Numbered from the stretch's first letter, positions 7,867 to 17,374 are shown. The stretch is DNA of 64,000 nucleotides from Flavobacterium sp. IB48 (GCF_016405855.1 NZ_JAEFCA010000006.1:186001-250000); one strand, 5' to 3'. Notes: generated from the letters alone by a model not told the origin. Made by a program: numbers and translations.

Positions 7867-8304
7867 TCACATTCTAAACCCTCTTTTTCGGGGAGCAATC
7901 TCAACATTGGGTTTTTCTGACACTTGGGCAATAGCCTGCATTATTGACGGAACCGAACTTGCTGTAAGGTTTGTCAGTTTAGATTGCTTCATTAATTGCC
8001 CGTAGCGGTCTGTTCTTGTTATATGCATTTCTATATCCCTTAAATCGAATTTCCCGTTCTCATATCTTACCCACATATCGCACTCAACCTTTGGTTTGTC
8101 TTGGTCATTCCATTCGAGGTAGGTAGATAAATGGAGATAATTTGCTACTAATGGAGCATCATTACCATTTTCCCAAGTCTGTAAAAATTCACTAATGCTG
8201 TCCTTTAGTTTGCCTGCACAACAGCTCTCCGTATGGAAATAACCGTCATATCCCTTATCTGTTAGGGTTTTTACCAGTGCGTCTAAATCAAGTAAAAGTT
8301 TCAT
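7867..8304 (-). CDS. Uncharacterised soluble protein inserted between traK and traL
   Basis: 145 residues, no signal peptide or membrane segment. It has Cys residues in ESCCAGKL, a Trp-containing acidic middle (EWNDQDKPKVECDMWVRYENGKFDL) and a basic end (APRKRGFRM). I recognise no family. In the canonical tra operon traK and traL are adjacent; this gene sits between them on the same strand with short gaps (12 bp and 20 bp), so it is transcribed with the mating genes. A transfer-linked accessory role, such as exclusion or host adaptation, is possible but there is no direct evidence. Confidence 0.75.
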   Translation of the reverse strand: MKLLLDLDALVKTLTDKGYDGYFHTESCCAGKLKDSISEFLQTWENGNDAPLVANYLHLSTYLEWNDQDKPKVECDMWVRYENGKFDLRDIEMHITRTDRYGQLMKQSKLTNLTASSVPSIMQAIAQVSEKPNVEIAPRKRGFRM

Positions 8305-8316
8305 AGCCTTTAATTT

Positions 8317-8940
8317 TTAGCGTTCAATGACTTCTATATCCTTATTCTCCACTACGGAGAACTTTTCGATATTGAAACCCTGCGGGTTATTGTCCGAACG
8401 GACGGAGTTAACAAGGAAACAGGAGGTAACAAGGTTACGTTTTGTAACATTGCTCGAACGGATGATAAACTGCTTAGCATAGGTGCGCACGGCATACGGA
8501 TAATTCTCGAAATTGCAGGTCACACTGTCTATTTCAATGCGCTGCTGTACATTACCGGATATGATTCGGTTGTAATATCCTTTTTCCGAAAGATCTTTGT
8601 AATAATCAAAGGCACTTTTATCGGCAAGATTAAATGCCCTTTTCATGTTGCTTTCAATAGCGTTCTTGTCGGGGGCGAGCGTAAAGAAGAGTTCGTGGAA
8701 CCGTCTTACGTGTTCCCTTGCTTCCACAGGACGGTTAATCGACGCATCCTGAGCGAGTGCCAGCATCAGTGATTTGCCATTGTCCAGTACATAAATTTTC
8801 TCTCGTTGTTGCTGCACAAAACTGTATGATTTCCATACAGCATATCCTGCAACACCTGTACAGAGTACAGCAAACACAATTGCGTAAAGTCTTATCTGGC
8901 GGAAACTATTTTCGATATTTCTTAGTGTTTTAAATTCCAT
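8317..8940 (-). CDS. traK: TraK, conjugation protein (VirB8-like)
   Basis: 207 residues with an N-terminal anchor (LYAIVFAVLCTGVAGYAVW, about residues 18-36) and a periplasmic domain with the typical TraK block MLALAQDASINRPVEAREHV. This is the Bacteroidetes TraK family, a VirB8-like assembly factor. The start MEFKTLRNIENSFRQIR is the usual N-terminus of the family. It follows traJ by 23 bp. Confidence 0.92.
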   Translation of the reverse strand: MEFKTLRNIENSFRQIRLYAIVFAVLCTGVAGYAVWKSYSFVQQQREKIYVLDNGKSLMLALAQDASINRPVEAREHVRRFHELFFTLAPDKNAIESNMKRAFNLADKSAFDYYKDLSEKGYYNRIISGNVQQRIEIDSVTCNFENYPYAVRTYAKQFIIRSSNVTKRNLVTSCFLVNSVRSDNNPQGFNIEKFSVVENKDIEVIER

Positions 8941-8963
8941 TTTCTTAAATGATTAATTATTTT

Positions 8964-9959
8964 TTACTTGTTCATTAGCCTGCCACCAATATTTCCTACT
9001 GTAGAACCTGCTCCAGCTCCGGCTATATTTCCTGATTTCATTGCTGTTTGGTTGATATTTCGGGTAAAATTTCCTGCCCCGCCAGCCTGAATAATCCACC
9101 CTGTTACCGTTGGAATGGTAAAATACCCTACAATGCCTATAATCATAAAAATGATATACACGGTATTTGAGGTATCAGGAATAAAAGTCGGGTCAGCCAG
9201 CATCTGAATATCCCTTTCCAATATCAGGGATTGTATCCTTGCCAGCATGGAACTAAACAGATCTGAAACAGGAAGCCAGAGATAAACACTTACATACCTT
9301 GTAAACCACTGAGTGAGCGTGGACTGAAAACCGTCCCATACGGAAATGGCAAAGGCTATTGGCCCGAGTATGGACAAGACTATCAGAAAAAATGTCCGTA
9401 TGGTATCTATGACCAGCGCCGCCGCCTGAAAAAGTATTTCCAGCAGATTGCGAAACCACTCCTTCATTGCTTTCTCTATCTTGTATTCCTGCCTGTCCAT
9501 ATACATCCCCGCCATCGTTCCAACATCAGAAGGGGACCAACCCAATTCATCGAGTTTCTTGTCGAATTCCTCGTCAGATGCCATAAAGGCCGTTTCGGGA
9601 TTTCTAACCATTGCTTCATATTCCAATTGGTCTTTCTGCTGCTGTAATTTGTTCAGGTCAAGCACCTGGTCATCAAGTATGGCATGGGTTCCTGTAACCA
9701 AAGGACTGAGTACCGCATTGACTGTTCCAAGCACGATGGTCGGGAAGAACATAATACAAAGCCCCAAAGCAAATGGGCGCAGCAGCGGAAACACATCAAT
9801 AGGCTCGGCGCGGCTGAGCGCCTCCCAAACCTTGAATGCCACATAAAATAAGGCGCCCAATCCCGCCAGTCCTTTGGCCACTGCCGCCATATCGCCGGCA
9901 AGTGGCATCATATCATCATATAATGAGCGCAGGACTTCATGAAGATTATTCCATTCCAT
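8964..9959 (-). CDS. traJ: TraJ, polytopic inner-membrane conjugation protein (VirB6-like)
   Basis: 331 residues with several membrane segments (for example MAAVAKGLAGLGALFYVAF, FALGLCIMFFPTIVLGTVNA, VYIIFMIIGIVGYFTIPTV) and the N-terminal block NLHEVLRSLYDDMMPLAGD. This is the TraJ family of conjugative transposons, analogous to VirB6, forming the inner-membrane channel platform. The Gly-rich end (GNIAGAGAGSTVGNIGG) is also typical. It starts 3 bp after the traI stop, so the two are coupled. Confidence 0.92.
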   Translation of the reverse strand: MEWNNLHEVLRSLYDDMMPLAGDMAAVAKGLAGLGALFYVAFKVWEALSRAEPIDVFPLLRPFALGLCIMFFPTIVLGTVNAVLSPLVTGTHAILDDQVLDLNKLQQQKDQLEYEAMVRNPETAFMASDEEFDKKLDELGWSPSDVGTMAGMYMDRQEYKIEKAMKEWFRNLLEILFQAAALVIDTIRTFFLIVLSILGPIAFAISVWDGFQSTLTQWFTRYVSVYLWLPVSDLFSSMLARIQSLILERDIQMLADPTFIPDTSNTVYIIFMIIGIVGYFTIPTVTGWIIQAGGAGNFTRNINQTAMKSGNIAGAGAGSTVGNIGGRLMNK

Positions 9960-9962
9960 AAC

Positions 9963-10592
9963 TTACCAGTATTTTTGGTTGGGGGTTCCATAAAGCTCAA
10001 ACACACGTTTGGCATCATTTTTCTTTTTCGCCCTCAAATAACTAACTGAAATGTTTTTATTGGTATAATAGCGGACAAGGCTATGATACTCCTTAACCTC
10101 TTTGTACACACGGTCAATTATATCCATACGCTCTTTGTCATTCAGGGAAAGATTGGTGGAACTTACTATCTGCTTGAGTTCTTTCAGAAGTTCGGTACTC
10201 TCACCCAGCAGTGCAGAATAACCGTTAGCAATAGCTGCCAATTCCTGCGGGGAAAAGTTGGGGTCATTCAGCATCTTGCCGAAATTCTGCACGTACATCT
10301 GCGAAACATCTCCAACCAATAAGACTGTCTGCTGTACTTTACGCGCATCTTTCACGAGATTATTTACAGCCTGCAGCTTGTCATAATATTCCTTGCCCTG
10401 TTTATATACCTTTTCCACTTCCTTGAAATTTTTAACAACATTGGATACCGTGGATGAAGTCTGCACAATTTCATTGGCACTGTTAAGAATACCTGAAGCC
10501 AGGTTGGCGGGATCTGTTACTACAAATTGTGCTTTCGCTGAAGGTGCAGCTGTAAGTATTACAGCACACACCAGATACATGATCTTTTTCAT
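9963..10592 (-). CDS. traI: TraI, DUF4141 conjugation protein (VirB5-like position)
   Basis: 209 residues with a signal peptide (MKKIMYLVCAVILTAAPSAKAQ) followed by the hallmark FVVTDPANLASGILNSANEI and a largely helical coiled-coil body. This is the DUF4141/TraI family of Bacteroidetes conjugation systems, probably periplasmic and comparable to VirB5. It lies between traG and traJ. This TraI is unrelated to the F-plasmid relaxase of the same name. Confidence 0.9.
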   Translation of the reverse strand: MKKIMYLVCAVILTAAPSAKAQFVVTDPANLASGILNSANEIVQTSSTVSNVVKNFKEVEKVYKQGKEYYDKLQAVNNLVKDARKVQQTVLLVGDVSQMYVQNFGKMLNDPNFSPQELAAIANGYSALLGESTELLKELKQIVSSTNLSLNDKERMDIIDRVYKEVKEYHSLVRYYTNKNISVSYLRAKKKNDAKRVFELYGTPNQKYW

Positions 10593-10621
10593 TTTTTTTC
10601 TGATTTTTAAATTGTTACTAA

Positions 10622-13126
10622 TTATTTATTTTCGTCCTCTCGCCGCTCCATCGCGATGTGTTTAATGGCGAGTTCTACATTGCCGCCGAGTTCTTCGGCA
10701 AGCCGCATCACTTCCATCTTCTCGGTTTCTTCGGTGGTATATGCCATATATTCCTCTGCCGACACTTCTGTGGCATATACCGCAGAGTGCGTACCGCCCA
10801 GACCTATCCATACTTCCTTATAAAGGCGCGCAGGATCATTGTTCATGTTGATGGAAAGTACCTGTGCTTTTTCTTTGTCGGTAAGTCCCAGCATTGCCTG
10901 TATATCATCAAACTTGTTCATGTACTTGCGCTGGTCGAGCAGAATTTTACAATCGGAATTGTTGATAATGCTTTCCTTTACAATGGGCGACTGAATGATA
11001 TCATCCACTTCCTGGGTTACCACAATTGCTTCACCAAAAAATTTCCTGACAGTCTTGAATAAATAGCGTAGATATTCTGCCATTCCTTCTTTAGCAATGG
11101 CTTTCCATGCCTCTTCAATTAATATGAGTTTACGGATCCCTTTTAGCCTGCGCATCTTGTTGATGAACACCTCCATAATGATAATGGTCACAATGGGAAA
11201 GAGGATTTTGTGGTCTTTGATTGCATCGATTTCAAAGACGATAAAGCGTTTGGACAGCAGGTCTAATTGCTTATCGGAATTGAGCAGGTAATCGTACTCA
11301 CCACCTTTATAGTAAGGCTCCAGTACATTCAGAAAATTGGCAATGTCAAAGTCTTTTTCCCTGACCTGTTTTTCTTCCAATACCTTTCGGTAATCACCCT
11401 GCACATATTCATAAAAACCATTGAAAGAGGGATAGGCACCATCTTGTTGTATACGCTGGATATAACCACTCACAGCATTGGAAAGTGCCACTTCTTCCGA
11501 ACGGGTTGGCGGCTCGTCATCACGTTTCCACAAAGTCAGGATCAAGGTTTTGATACTTTCTCGCTTTTCAATATCAAATACGCCATCATCGGTATAGAAA
11601 GGATTGAAAGCAATGGGATTATCTTCGGTGTAAGTGAAATACACGCCATCTTCACCTTTGGTTTTGCCTTTGATGAGCTCACACAACCCCTGATAAGAAT
11701 TACCGGTGTCCACCAGCAATACGTGGGCACCTTGCTCATAGTACTGTCTTACCATATGGTTGGTAAAAAAAGATTTACCACTTCCCGAAGGGCCAAGTAT
11801 AAACTTGTTCCTGTTGGTGATGATTCCACGTTTCATAGGTAGGTCGGAAATATCCAGATGAATTGGCTTGCCCGTGAGCCTGTCCGCCATCTTAATACCG
11901 AAAGGTGATGGTGAATTATGATAGTTGGTCTCTTCAGTGAAAAAACATAAAGCCGGTTCAATAAACGTGTAAAAACTTTCCTCGCTTGGGAAATCACCTG
12001 CATTGCCAGGCATCCCTGCCCAATACAGTGTAGCAGTATCCGTAGTGTTATGACGTGGTTTGCATTCCATTAGTGCCAGTGCACTCCCACTGTCATTCTT
12101 TAGCTGCTTAAGTTCACCGGGATCATCCGACCATGCCATGATGTTGAAATGTGCCCTGATAGAAGATAACCCAAAAGAATGTGCTTCGTTCAGGTAGCGC
12201 TCGATCCATTCTTTGTTGATCTGATTGGCACGACTGTAACGTGCCAGTGAGTGCATGTTTCTTGCGGACTTCTCAAACTTTTGCAGGTTTTCTTCACTGT
12301 TATCCAAAAATAGATATTGGTTATAGATATGGTTGCAATTTAGGAGCAATCCCACAGGCGCGGCAAATGACAAACGGCAATCGCTGCGATCGGTTGATAA
12401 TTTTTCATAACGGGTATCTGCCGATACCGCTGAAGGCAGGTCATCTGTATCAGATAAGGTGTGCAGGCACAACCTTTTGTTTCCGATACGTACCTCTTCC
12501 CCACCCAGAACTATATCCTGCATTGGGGTCCCGGCCTCTTTTGACAATGTCAGGTACTGTTCCAATAATCCCTGTTTTCCTTCCGCTCCAATAATATCTT
12601 CTTCATTGAGGCGAACAAGACTTACAAATCCGCTGTCATTTACAATACGTTCAAATTGCGCAACGGATTCCATAAAACGGTGAATCGTTTCCTTGTCCCT
12701 GATTTCTTTTGGTATTAGTGTACCTTTGCATAATGAAGAGAAATTGCTCTGGGAGCGCATGCGTTCTTTGGCGGTCTTGGTCAGGAACAGGTAACAGTAA
12801 TGGTTCAAAAATGGACGCTCGTTAAAATGGCGCTGATAAGACTTTGCTAAAAAACTTTGGTCTTCCTTTGTCATATCAGGGTTATAATTCTCCCTGATAT
12901 ACCAATCCTGTTTGTGGATCACCGTAAAATCAGGCAAAGTCTTGATAGCCTTGTGCCATGCTGAATGAATCGCTTCATATTCCGCAGAAGCCACTGTAAA
13001 AAGTTCCGGCAAATGCACTTCAAAACAGGCAGTAATGTCAGCCTCTTTTGACAGGATACAATTGTTCTCTACTGCCAGCAGTGGAAATTTACTCTCCAGT
13101 GTTGCGACCTTTGCTGCATTTCTCAT
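10622..13126 (-). CDS. traG: TraG, conjugation ATPase (VirB4-like)
   Basis: 834 residues, the normal length for the TraG ATPase of Bacteroidetes ICEs. The Walker A motif LGPSGSGKSFFTNHM lies at about residue 445 and a Walker B-type strand (RKLILIEEAWKAI) at about residue 670, followed by the VirB4-type VVTQEVDDI block. It powers assembly of and transfer through the mating channel at the cytoplasmic face. Its start overlaps the traF stop by 4 bp. It should not be confused with the VirD4-type coupling protein, here mobC. Confidence 0.95.
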   Translation of the reverse strand: MRNAAKVATLESKFPLLAVENNCILSKEADITACFEVHLPELFTVASAEYEAIHSAWHKAIKTLPDFTVIHKQDWYIRENYNPDMTKEDQSFLAKSYQRHFNERPFLNHYCYLFLTKTAKERMRSQSNFSSLCKGTLIPKEIRDKETIHRFMESVAQFERIVNDSGFVSLVRLNEEDIIGAEGKQGLLEQYLTLSKEAGTPMQDIVLGGEEVRIGNKRLCLHTLSDTDDLPSAVSADTRYEKLSTDRSDCRLSFAAPVGLLLNCNHIYNQYLFLDNSEENLQKFEKSARNMHSLARYSRANQINKEWIERYLNEAHSFGLSSIRAHFNIMAWSDDPGELKQLKNDSGSALALMECKPRHNTTDTATLYWAGMPGNAGDFPSEESFYTFIEPALCFFTEETNYHNSPSPFGIKMADRLTGKPIHLDISDLPMKRGIITNRNKFILGPSGSGKSFFTNHMVRQYYEQGAHVLLVDTGNSYQGLCELIKGKTKGEDGVYFTYTEDNPIAFNPFYTDDGVFDIEKRESIKTLILTLWKRDDEPPTRSEEVALSNAVSGYIQRIQQDGAYPSFNGFYEYVQGDYRKVLEEKQVREKDFDIANFLNVLEPYYKGGEYDYLLNSDKQLDLLSKRFIVFEIDAIKDHKILFPIVTIIIMEVFINKMRRLKGIRKLILIEEAWKAIAKEGMAEYLRYLFKTVRKFFGEAIVVTQEVDDIIQSPIVKESIINNSDCKILLDQRKYMNKFDDIQAMLGLTDKEKAQVLSINMNNDPARLYKEVWIGLGGTHSAVYATEVSAEEYMAYTTEETEKMEVMRLAEELGGNVELAIKHIAMERREDENK

Positions 13127-13452
13127 ACGGCACTGGCTTTAGGTGTGAACTTTAGATAGCGGTGGATCGCTTTGCGACAGATGATATAGCGGGGATGCCT
13201 TTTATTGGCTGCTATCTTCATTAGTCCATGTTCCCCATACTTTTTATTCAGGGAAAAGGTTTGCCAGACAATAAGTGAAGCACCACCTGCTCCGAGAAAC
13301 AGGCAGATATAAGAATTAATTCCAGCCATGTAAAGGATCATGACCAGGATAAGCGTTCCTAGCAATCCACCAGCGAAGATGAAGAGATATTGTGCTTTCA
13401 ACCCCTTAAATTCTACGGTTCTCCCAATTCCTTTGTTGATATTGTAATTCAT
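13123..13452 (-). CDS. traF: TraF, DUF4133 membrane protein (VirB3-like)
   Basis: I start it at the ATG at 13452 (MNYNINKGIGRTVEFKGLKA), the usual N-terminus of DUF4133 proteins, which lies just after the traE stop; an upstream in-frame extension would overlap traE and looks wrong. The 109-residue product has two membrane segments (LFIFAGGLLGTLILVMILYM and ICLFLGAGGASLIVW) and a basic tail with RHPRYIICR. It is the VirB3-like partner of the TraG ATPase and overlaps traG by 4 bp. Confidence 0.9.
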   Translation of the reverse strand: MNYNINKGIGRTVEFKGLKAQYLFIFAGGLLGTLILVMILYMAGINSYICLFLGAGGASLIVWQTFSLNKKYGEHGLMKIAANKRHPRYIICRKAIHRYLKFTPKASAV

Positions 13453-13463
13453 AACACCTCGTA

Positions 13464-13769
13464 TTAAAGGAAGAATGAGCGCAGGATGGTAGCCGCTACG
13501 ATTAGGAAGATACACGCACCAAACCAGCTTGCAGCGGTTTTCGAGGTGTCGGGATCTCCGCTGCTAAATTTGTTATACACCTTTACTCCACCGATTAATC
13601 CAACTACCGCTCCAATGGCGTAAATTAGTTGGGTTGCCGGGTCGAAATAGGAAGTTACCATTTGAGTGGCTTCATTGATACCTGCCGTGCCGTTTCCTTG
13701 TGCCAGCGCACTGAAACCTGTCAGCATTGTTACTGTTGCCAACAGGATTTTTTTTCTTTGTTTTTCCAT
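13464..13769 (-). CDS. traE: TraE, DUF4134 membrane protein (VirB2-like)
   Basis: 101 residues with a signal/first membrane segment (ILLATVTMLTGFSALAQG), the conserved GNGTAGINEATQMVTSYFDPA block, and a further membrane segment including LIYAIGAVVGLIGGVKVYNKF, ending in FLIVAATILRSFF. This is the DUF4134/TraE family, in the pilin-like VirB2 position. It is the first gene of the traE-Q operon. In most elements traD lies just upstream; here a defence block of nearly 9 kb intervenes. Confidence 0.92.
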   Translation of the reverse strand: MEKQRKKILLATVTMLTGFSALAQGNGTAGINEATQMVTSYFDPATQLIYAIGAVVGLIGGVKVYNKFSSGDPDTSKTAASWFGACIFLIVAATILRSFFL

Positions 13770-14043
13770 TATTAAACACTTTAAATTATTGCTATTTCCC
13801 GCACTTTTCGGGCTTTAGCAACAAAGGTGTTATGGAAACCGAGTGGTTATATAAATGTGGCAGTCAGTGGAATTATTTGGTTCAGAGTGGCATTCCAAAT
13901 ATTAAAAAACACTATATTAGCAAGTCAATACTTACCGATTCTTTAAAATCATTTCTGGTTTAGGCAGATCTTGTATTGGAAGAAATTTATTACAGAATAA
14001 TTTAACTGGTTTAACGACGTAAGAGTTGGATTTATTAAAAATT
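13770..14043. promoter_or_regulatory. Divergent intergenic region, traE versus SIR2-Argonaute
   Basis: About 270 AT-rich bases between the divergent traE and SIR2-Argonaute starts. No convincing gene is present. A small CCCG/CGGG hairpin lies near 13799-13813 close to traE. Promoters for both directions must lie here, but I see no clean TAnnTTTG element in either, so none is assigned. Confidence 0.4.
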
Positions 14044-17000
14044 ATGATAGAAAATTTACAACTTGATTATGATGCTTTATTGAGATCCTTCAAAAGGAAT
14101 GTTGATGTTCCTCATTCGTTTTTGCTTGGAGCTGGAAGTTCAATAAGTTCTGGAATTCAATCAGCATATGATTGTATTTGGGAATGGAAAAAAGACATAT
14201 ATCTTTCCAAAAATATCAATTCAGCAGAATTTTATAAAAATTATAAAAATGAATCAGTACGTATAAGTATACAAAATTGGCTAGATAATCAAGGCGAATA
14301 TCCCATTCTTGATTCTGCAGAAGAATATACTTTCTATGCTGAGAAAGCATACCCAATTGCTGATGACAGAAGAAAATATTTTTTCAGCCTTATCGAAAAC
14401 AAAGAACCCTATATAGGTTATAAATTACTTTGCCTTTTAGCAGAACATAACATTGTAAAGTCAGTTTGGACAACCAATTTTGATGGATTGATTGTTCGTT
14501 CTGCGCATCAAAACAGATTGACTCCAATAGAAATCACATTAGATAATTCCGATAGGATTTACAGAAATCAAAGCAGCAAAGAATTACTAACTATAGCGTT
14601 ACATGGAGATTACAAATTCTCAACTTTAAAGAATACAGAGAAAGAATTAGACAGCCAAAACGACAATTTTAAAGAACAATTTTCTCGCTATCACAATGAT
14701 AAAAATCTTGTGGTTATAGGGTACAGTGGCAGGGACAAGTCTTTAATGGATACTATTCTATCGGCATTTTCAAATAAAGGATCTGGGCGCTTGTACTGGT
14801 GCGGATATGGAGATAACATTATTAAGGAAGTCTATGATTTGATTTTGAAAGTTAGAGAAGCAGGAAGGGAGGCTTACTATATTTCAACTGACGGCTTCGA
14901 TAAAACGATAATTCATTTATGTAAATCTGCATTTGAAGGAAATATAAATATTGAGAAACAAATTCAGGAAGCCCTAGAAATTTCTAAAGATGAAGATTAT
15001 TTAAAAACAGATTTTAGTCTTCCTTTTAATAAGACAGATAAATACATAAAAAGCAACTTACATCCTGTTACATTTCCTAAAGAAATATTTCAATTTGAAA
15101 TAGACTATGGTAATGAAAGACCTTGGAGGTTCATAAAAGAAAAAATAAAGGACACAAATATATGTGCAGTACCTTTTAAAGGTAAGGTGTTTGCTATAGG
15201 CACATTAACCGAAATTGATAAAGTTTTCAAACATCAACTAAAATCTGATATTAAAAGAGAGCCTATTTCAAAATATGACATTGAAAACGTCTCTGTTTTT
15301 AAATCATTAATGCTGACAGTGATTCTTAAATATTTTGCATCCAAGTATGAAATAGATACAAATTTTAAAGATAAAATTTGGCTTAAAAAATTTGACAGCA
15401 GTTTCAATAATATTAATATTCATAAAGCTTTAAACCTTTCTTTCTATTTTGATAGCAACCAACAGTTTGCTTATTTGTCATTTATTCCTGCAATACATCT
15501 CACATCAATCGATGAAATTTCAAAGCAGCAAAAGCAATTGATTAGTAAAAGCAGATTAGAAAAGCTATATAATGATAAATACGATGAATTATTAATTTTT
15601 TGGAATGGTATTCTATTTAAAAGTCCAAAAATAAAATTTGAATATCCTGAATATACTGGAACCGGATTTGAGTTTCAAATATCTGGCAATACAGCTTTTG
15701 GCGAAATAAATGTCCTTGATCCAAGCTTTAAATCATATAATGCAAATAACTATAACAAAAAACAAACACAGTTTAAAGGAGTTCAATTTTTAGAACCTCA
15801 ATTAATATTCAAAAACATCGCATCAAATGTTGAGTTCAAAGACTATCATCCGATGCGTGGCTTGGTAAACAATAGACCTTTTGATGTCAATCTCAATGGA
15901 GTTATTCATTCAAACGAAGTTAATCTTTCTGCAATTTGTGGAAGCAGATATTCGTCCGCATTTTATGACTTTCTTTCAAAACTTCACCTAAAGCATTCTT
16001 CTGATAACATTAATCCAGACTATCTAATTGACTATCCTGGTTTTTCAGCTGCTTTCAATTTACCTATAAACATACCAGCATATGAAAATAATGATAAATG
16101 GTTAGATGTAGATTTTAAGGGGGAGAATGATTTATATAATCACGAAAACGCCTTAAAATTAGCAAGACTTCTAACGTCCAAAATCGAAAAAATTGCAAAT
16201 ACTCAAAGCCAAAGCACCGTAGTAATTTTTATTCCTAACGAATGGCAGCCTTTTGAAAGCTATATTAACGAAAATGAAAGTTTTGATCTCCATGATTATA
16301 TAAAGGCATTTTCTGCTTCTAGAGGTGTTTCAACACAATTAATTAGAGAAGATACATTAAATGATAAATTGAAGTGCCAGATTTATTGGTGGCTTTCCTT
16401 ATCATTTTACGTCAAGTCATTACGAACACCTTGGATTTTGAATAGTCAGGAAAAAAACACTGCCTATGCTGGAATTGGTTACAGTCTCTCCCGTATAAAA
16501 GATAAATCGGAAGTAGTTATAGGTTGCAGTCATATTTACGACTCGAATGGTCAGGGATTAAAATACAGGCTTTCAAAAATAGACAACTATATATTAGATA
16601 ATAAGAATAATCCATATCTTTCTTTTAAGGATGCTTTTCAATTTGGAGTTTCTATTAGAGAACTTTTTTACCAATCTCTTGATAAATTGCCAGAAAGAGT
16701 TGTAATCCATAAAAGGACAAAGTTTACAGAAGATGAAATTAATGGAATAAAAGCAAGCCTTAACAAAGCAGGGATAAAGAAAATAGATTTGATAGAAATT
16801 AATTATGAGGCTGATGCTCGTTTTGTAGCAATGAGTATATACCAAAATAATTTGCAGGTTGATAAATTTCCTATTTCTAGAGGTACTTGTATAGTTACAA
16901 ATAAGCATACTGCGCTTTTGTGGACACATGGTATAGTTCCCTCTGTTAGACAACCTAACTATAAATTTTATCACGGAGGCAGAAGTATTCCATCTCCGAT

Positions 17001-17202
17001 CAAAATCATTAAGCATTATGGTGATTCAAACATTAATACGATTGCAACAGAAATTTTAGGCCTAACAAAAATGAATTGGAATTCTCTAGACTTATATTCT
17101 AAACTTCCTTCAACTATCGATTCTTCAAATCAAATTGCACGTATAGGTAAGTTATTATCAAGATTTGAAGGTAAATCTTATGATTATAGACTATTTATAT
17201 AA
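14044..17202 (+). CDS. Fused SIR2-APAZ-short prokaryotic Argonaute (SPARSA-type defence protein)
   Basis: I start at the ATG at 14044 rather than an upstream TTG at 14026, giving 1052 residues. Residues about 25-290 are a SIR2-like NAD-hydrolase domain: GAGSS at 29-33, TTNFDGL near 142, LHGDY near 185 and VVIGYSGRDKSL near 225. The middle fits an APAZ/N-L region. From about residue 720 the MID-PIWI part follows (VVIFIPNEWQPFESY; YAGIGYSL near 808; RVVIHKRTKFT near 884). The first PIWI catalytic Asp appears replaced by Gly, as in catalytically inactive short Argonautes. Known SPARSA systems use a guide to sense invading DNA and then deplete NAD, aborting infection. Here both halves are one polypeptide. 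No companion gene is needed or seen, and the gene is visibly more AT-rich than the tra genes. Confidence 0.88.
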   Translation: MIENLQLDYDALLRSFKRNVDVPHSFLLGAGSSISSGIQSAYDCIWEWKKDIYLSKNINSAEFYKNYKNESVRISIQNWLDNQGEYPILDSAEEYTFYAEKAYPIADDRRKYFFSLIENKEPYIGYKLLCLLAEHNIVKSVWTTNFDGLIVRSAHQNRLTPIEITLDNSDRIYRNQSSKELLTIALHGDYKFSTLKNTEKELDSQNDNFKEQFSRYHNDKNLVVIGYSGRDKSLMDTILSAFSNKGSGRLYWCGYGDNIIKEVYDLILKVREAGREAYYISTDGFDKTIIHLCKSAFEGNINIEKQIQEALEISKDEDYLKTDFSLPFNKTDKYIKSNLHPVTFPKEIFQFEIDYGNERPWRFIKEKIKDTNICAVPFKGKVFAIGTLTEIDKVFKHQLKSDIKREPISKYDIENVSVFKSLMLTVILKYFASKYEIDTNFKDKIWLKKFDSSFNNINIHKALNLSFYFDSNQQFAYLSFIPAIHLTSIDEISKQQKQLISKSRLEKLYNDKYDELLIFWNGILFKSPKIKFEYPEYTGTGFEFQISGNTAFGEINVLDPSFKSYNANNYNKKQTQFKGVQFLEPQLIFKNIASNVEFKDYHPMRGLVNNRPFDVNLNGVIHSNEVNLSAICGSRYSSAFYDFLSKLHLKHSSDNINPDYLIDYPGFSAAFNLPINIPAYENNDKWLDVDFKGENDLYNHENALKLARLLTSKIEKIANTQSQSTVVIFIPNEWQPFESYINENESFDLHDYIKAFSASRGVSTQLIREDTLNDKLKCQIYWWLSLSFYVKSLRTPWILNSQEKNTAYAGIGYSLSRIKDKSEVVIGCSHIYDSNGQGLKYRLSKIDNYILDNKNNPYLSFKDAFQFGVSIRELFYQSLDKLPERVVIHKRTKFTEDEINGIKASLNKAGIKKIDLIEINYEADARFVAMSIYQNNLQVDKFPISRGTCIVTNKHTALLWTHGIVPSVRQPNYKFYHGGRSIPSPIKIIKHYGDSNINTIATEILGLTKMNWNSLDLYSKLPSTIDSSNQIARIGKLLSRFEGKSYDYRLFI

Positions 17203-17223
17203 CCATATTTAAAAATGAGATTA

Positions 17224-17247
17224 GGGAGTTTCCTTAAACAAACTCCC
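17224..17247. terminator. Hairpin after the SIR2-Argonaute gene
   Basis: An 8-bp perfect inverted repeat (GGGAGTTT at 17224-17231 and AAACTCCC at 17240-17247), extendable outwards by three pairs with one mismatch. It lies 22 bp after the Argonaute stop and overlaps the end of the traD remnant. It lacks a clear T-run on the plus strand, so termination is only plausible. Confidence 0.4.
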
Positions 17248-17311
17248 CAATATCAAAATCACTCAAATCATTTTTTCTCATAGTGGAAGAGCTAGCTCCT
17301 ACTTCGATACT
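17234..17311 (-). pseudogene. Remnant of a second traD 3' end
   Basis: Read on the minus strand these 78 bp encode SIEVGASSSTMRKNDL followed by SDFDIGEFV and a stop. The last 25 residues of the intact traD at 22590 are the same length and match at 16 of 25 positions, including RKNDL, DFDIG and the terminal FV. Upstream of this the frame hits a stop and the resemblance ends. There is no start codon or body. It is best read as the 3' scar of a different traD allele left by recombination, and it marks the boundary between the two defence modules. Confidence 0.85.
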
Positions 17312-17374
17312 GTAATATGAACTCTGTCAAAAGAATAATCGTTTAAATATTTATATTCAATTATTAAAAAGACA

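Noticed and set aside
11267..11842. 191-codon frame antisense to traG
   Set aside because: Lies wholly inside a strongly supported ATPase gene.
13727..13963. 78-codon plus-strand frame overlapping the start of traE
   Set aside because: Covers the traE N-terminus and its promoter; unconvincing product.
14026..14043. TTG start adding six residues to the SIR2-Argonaute
   Set aside because: An ATG 18 bases later gives the natural N-terminus.
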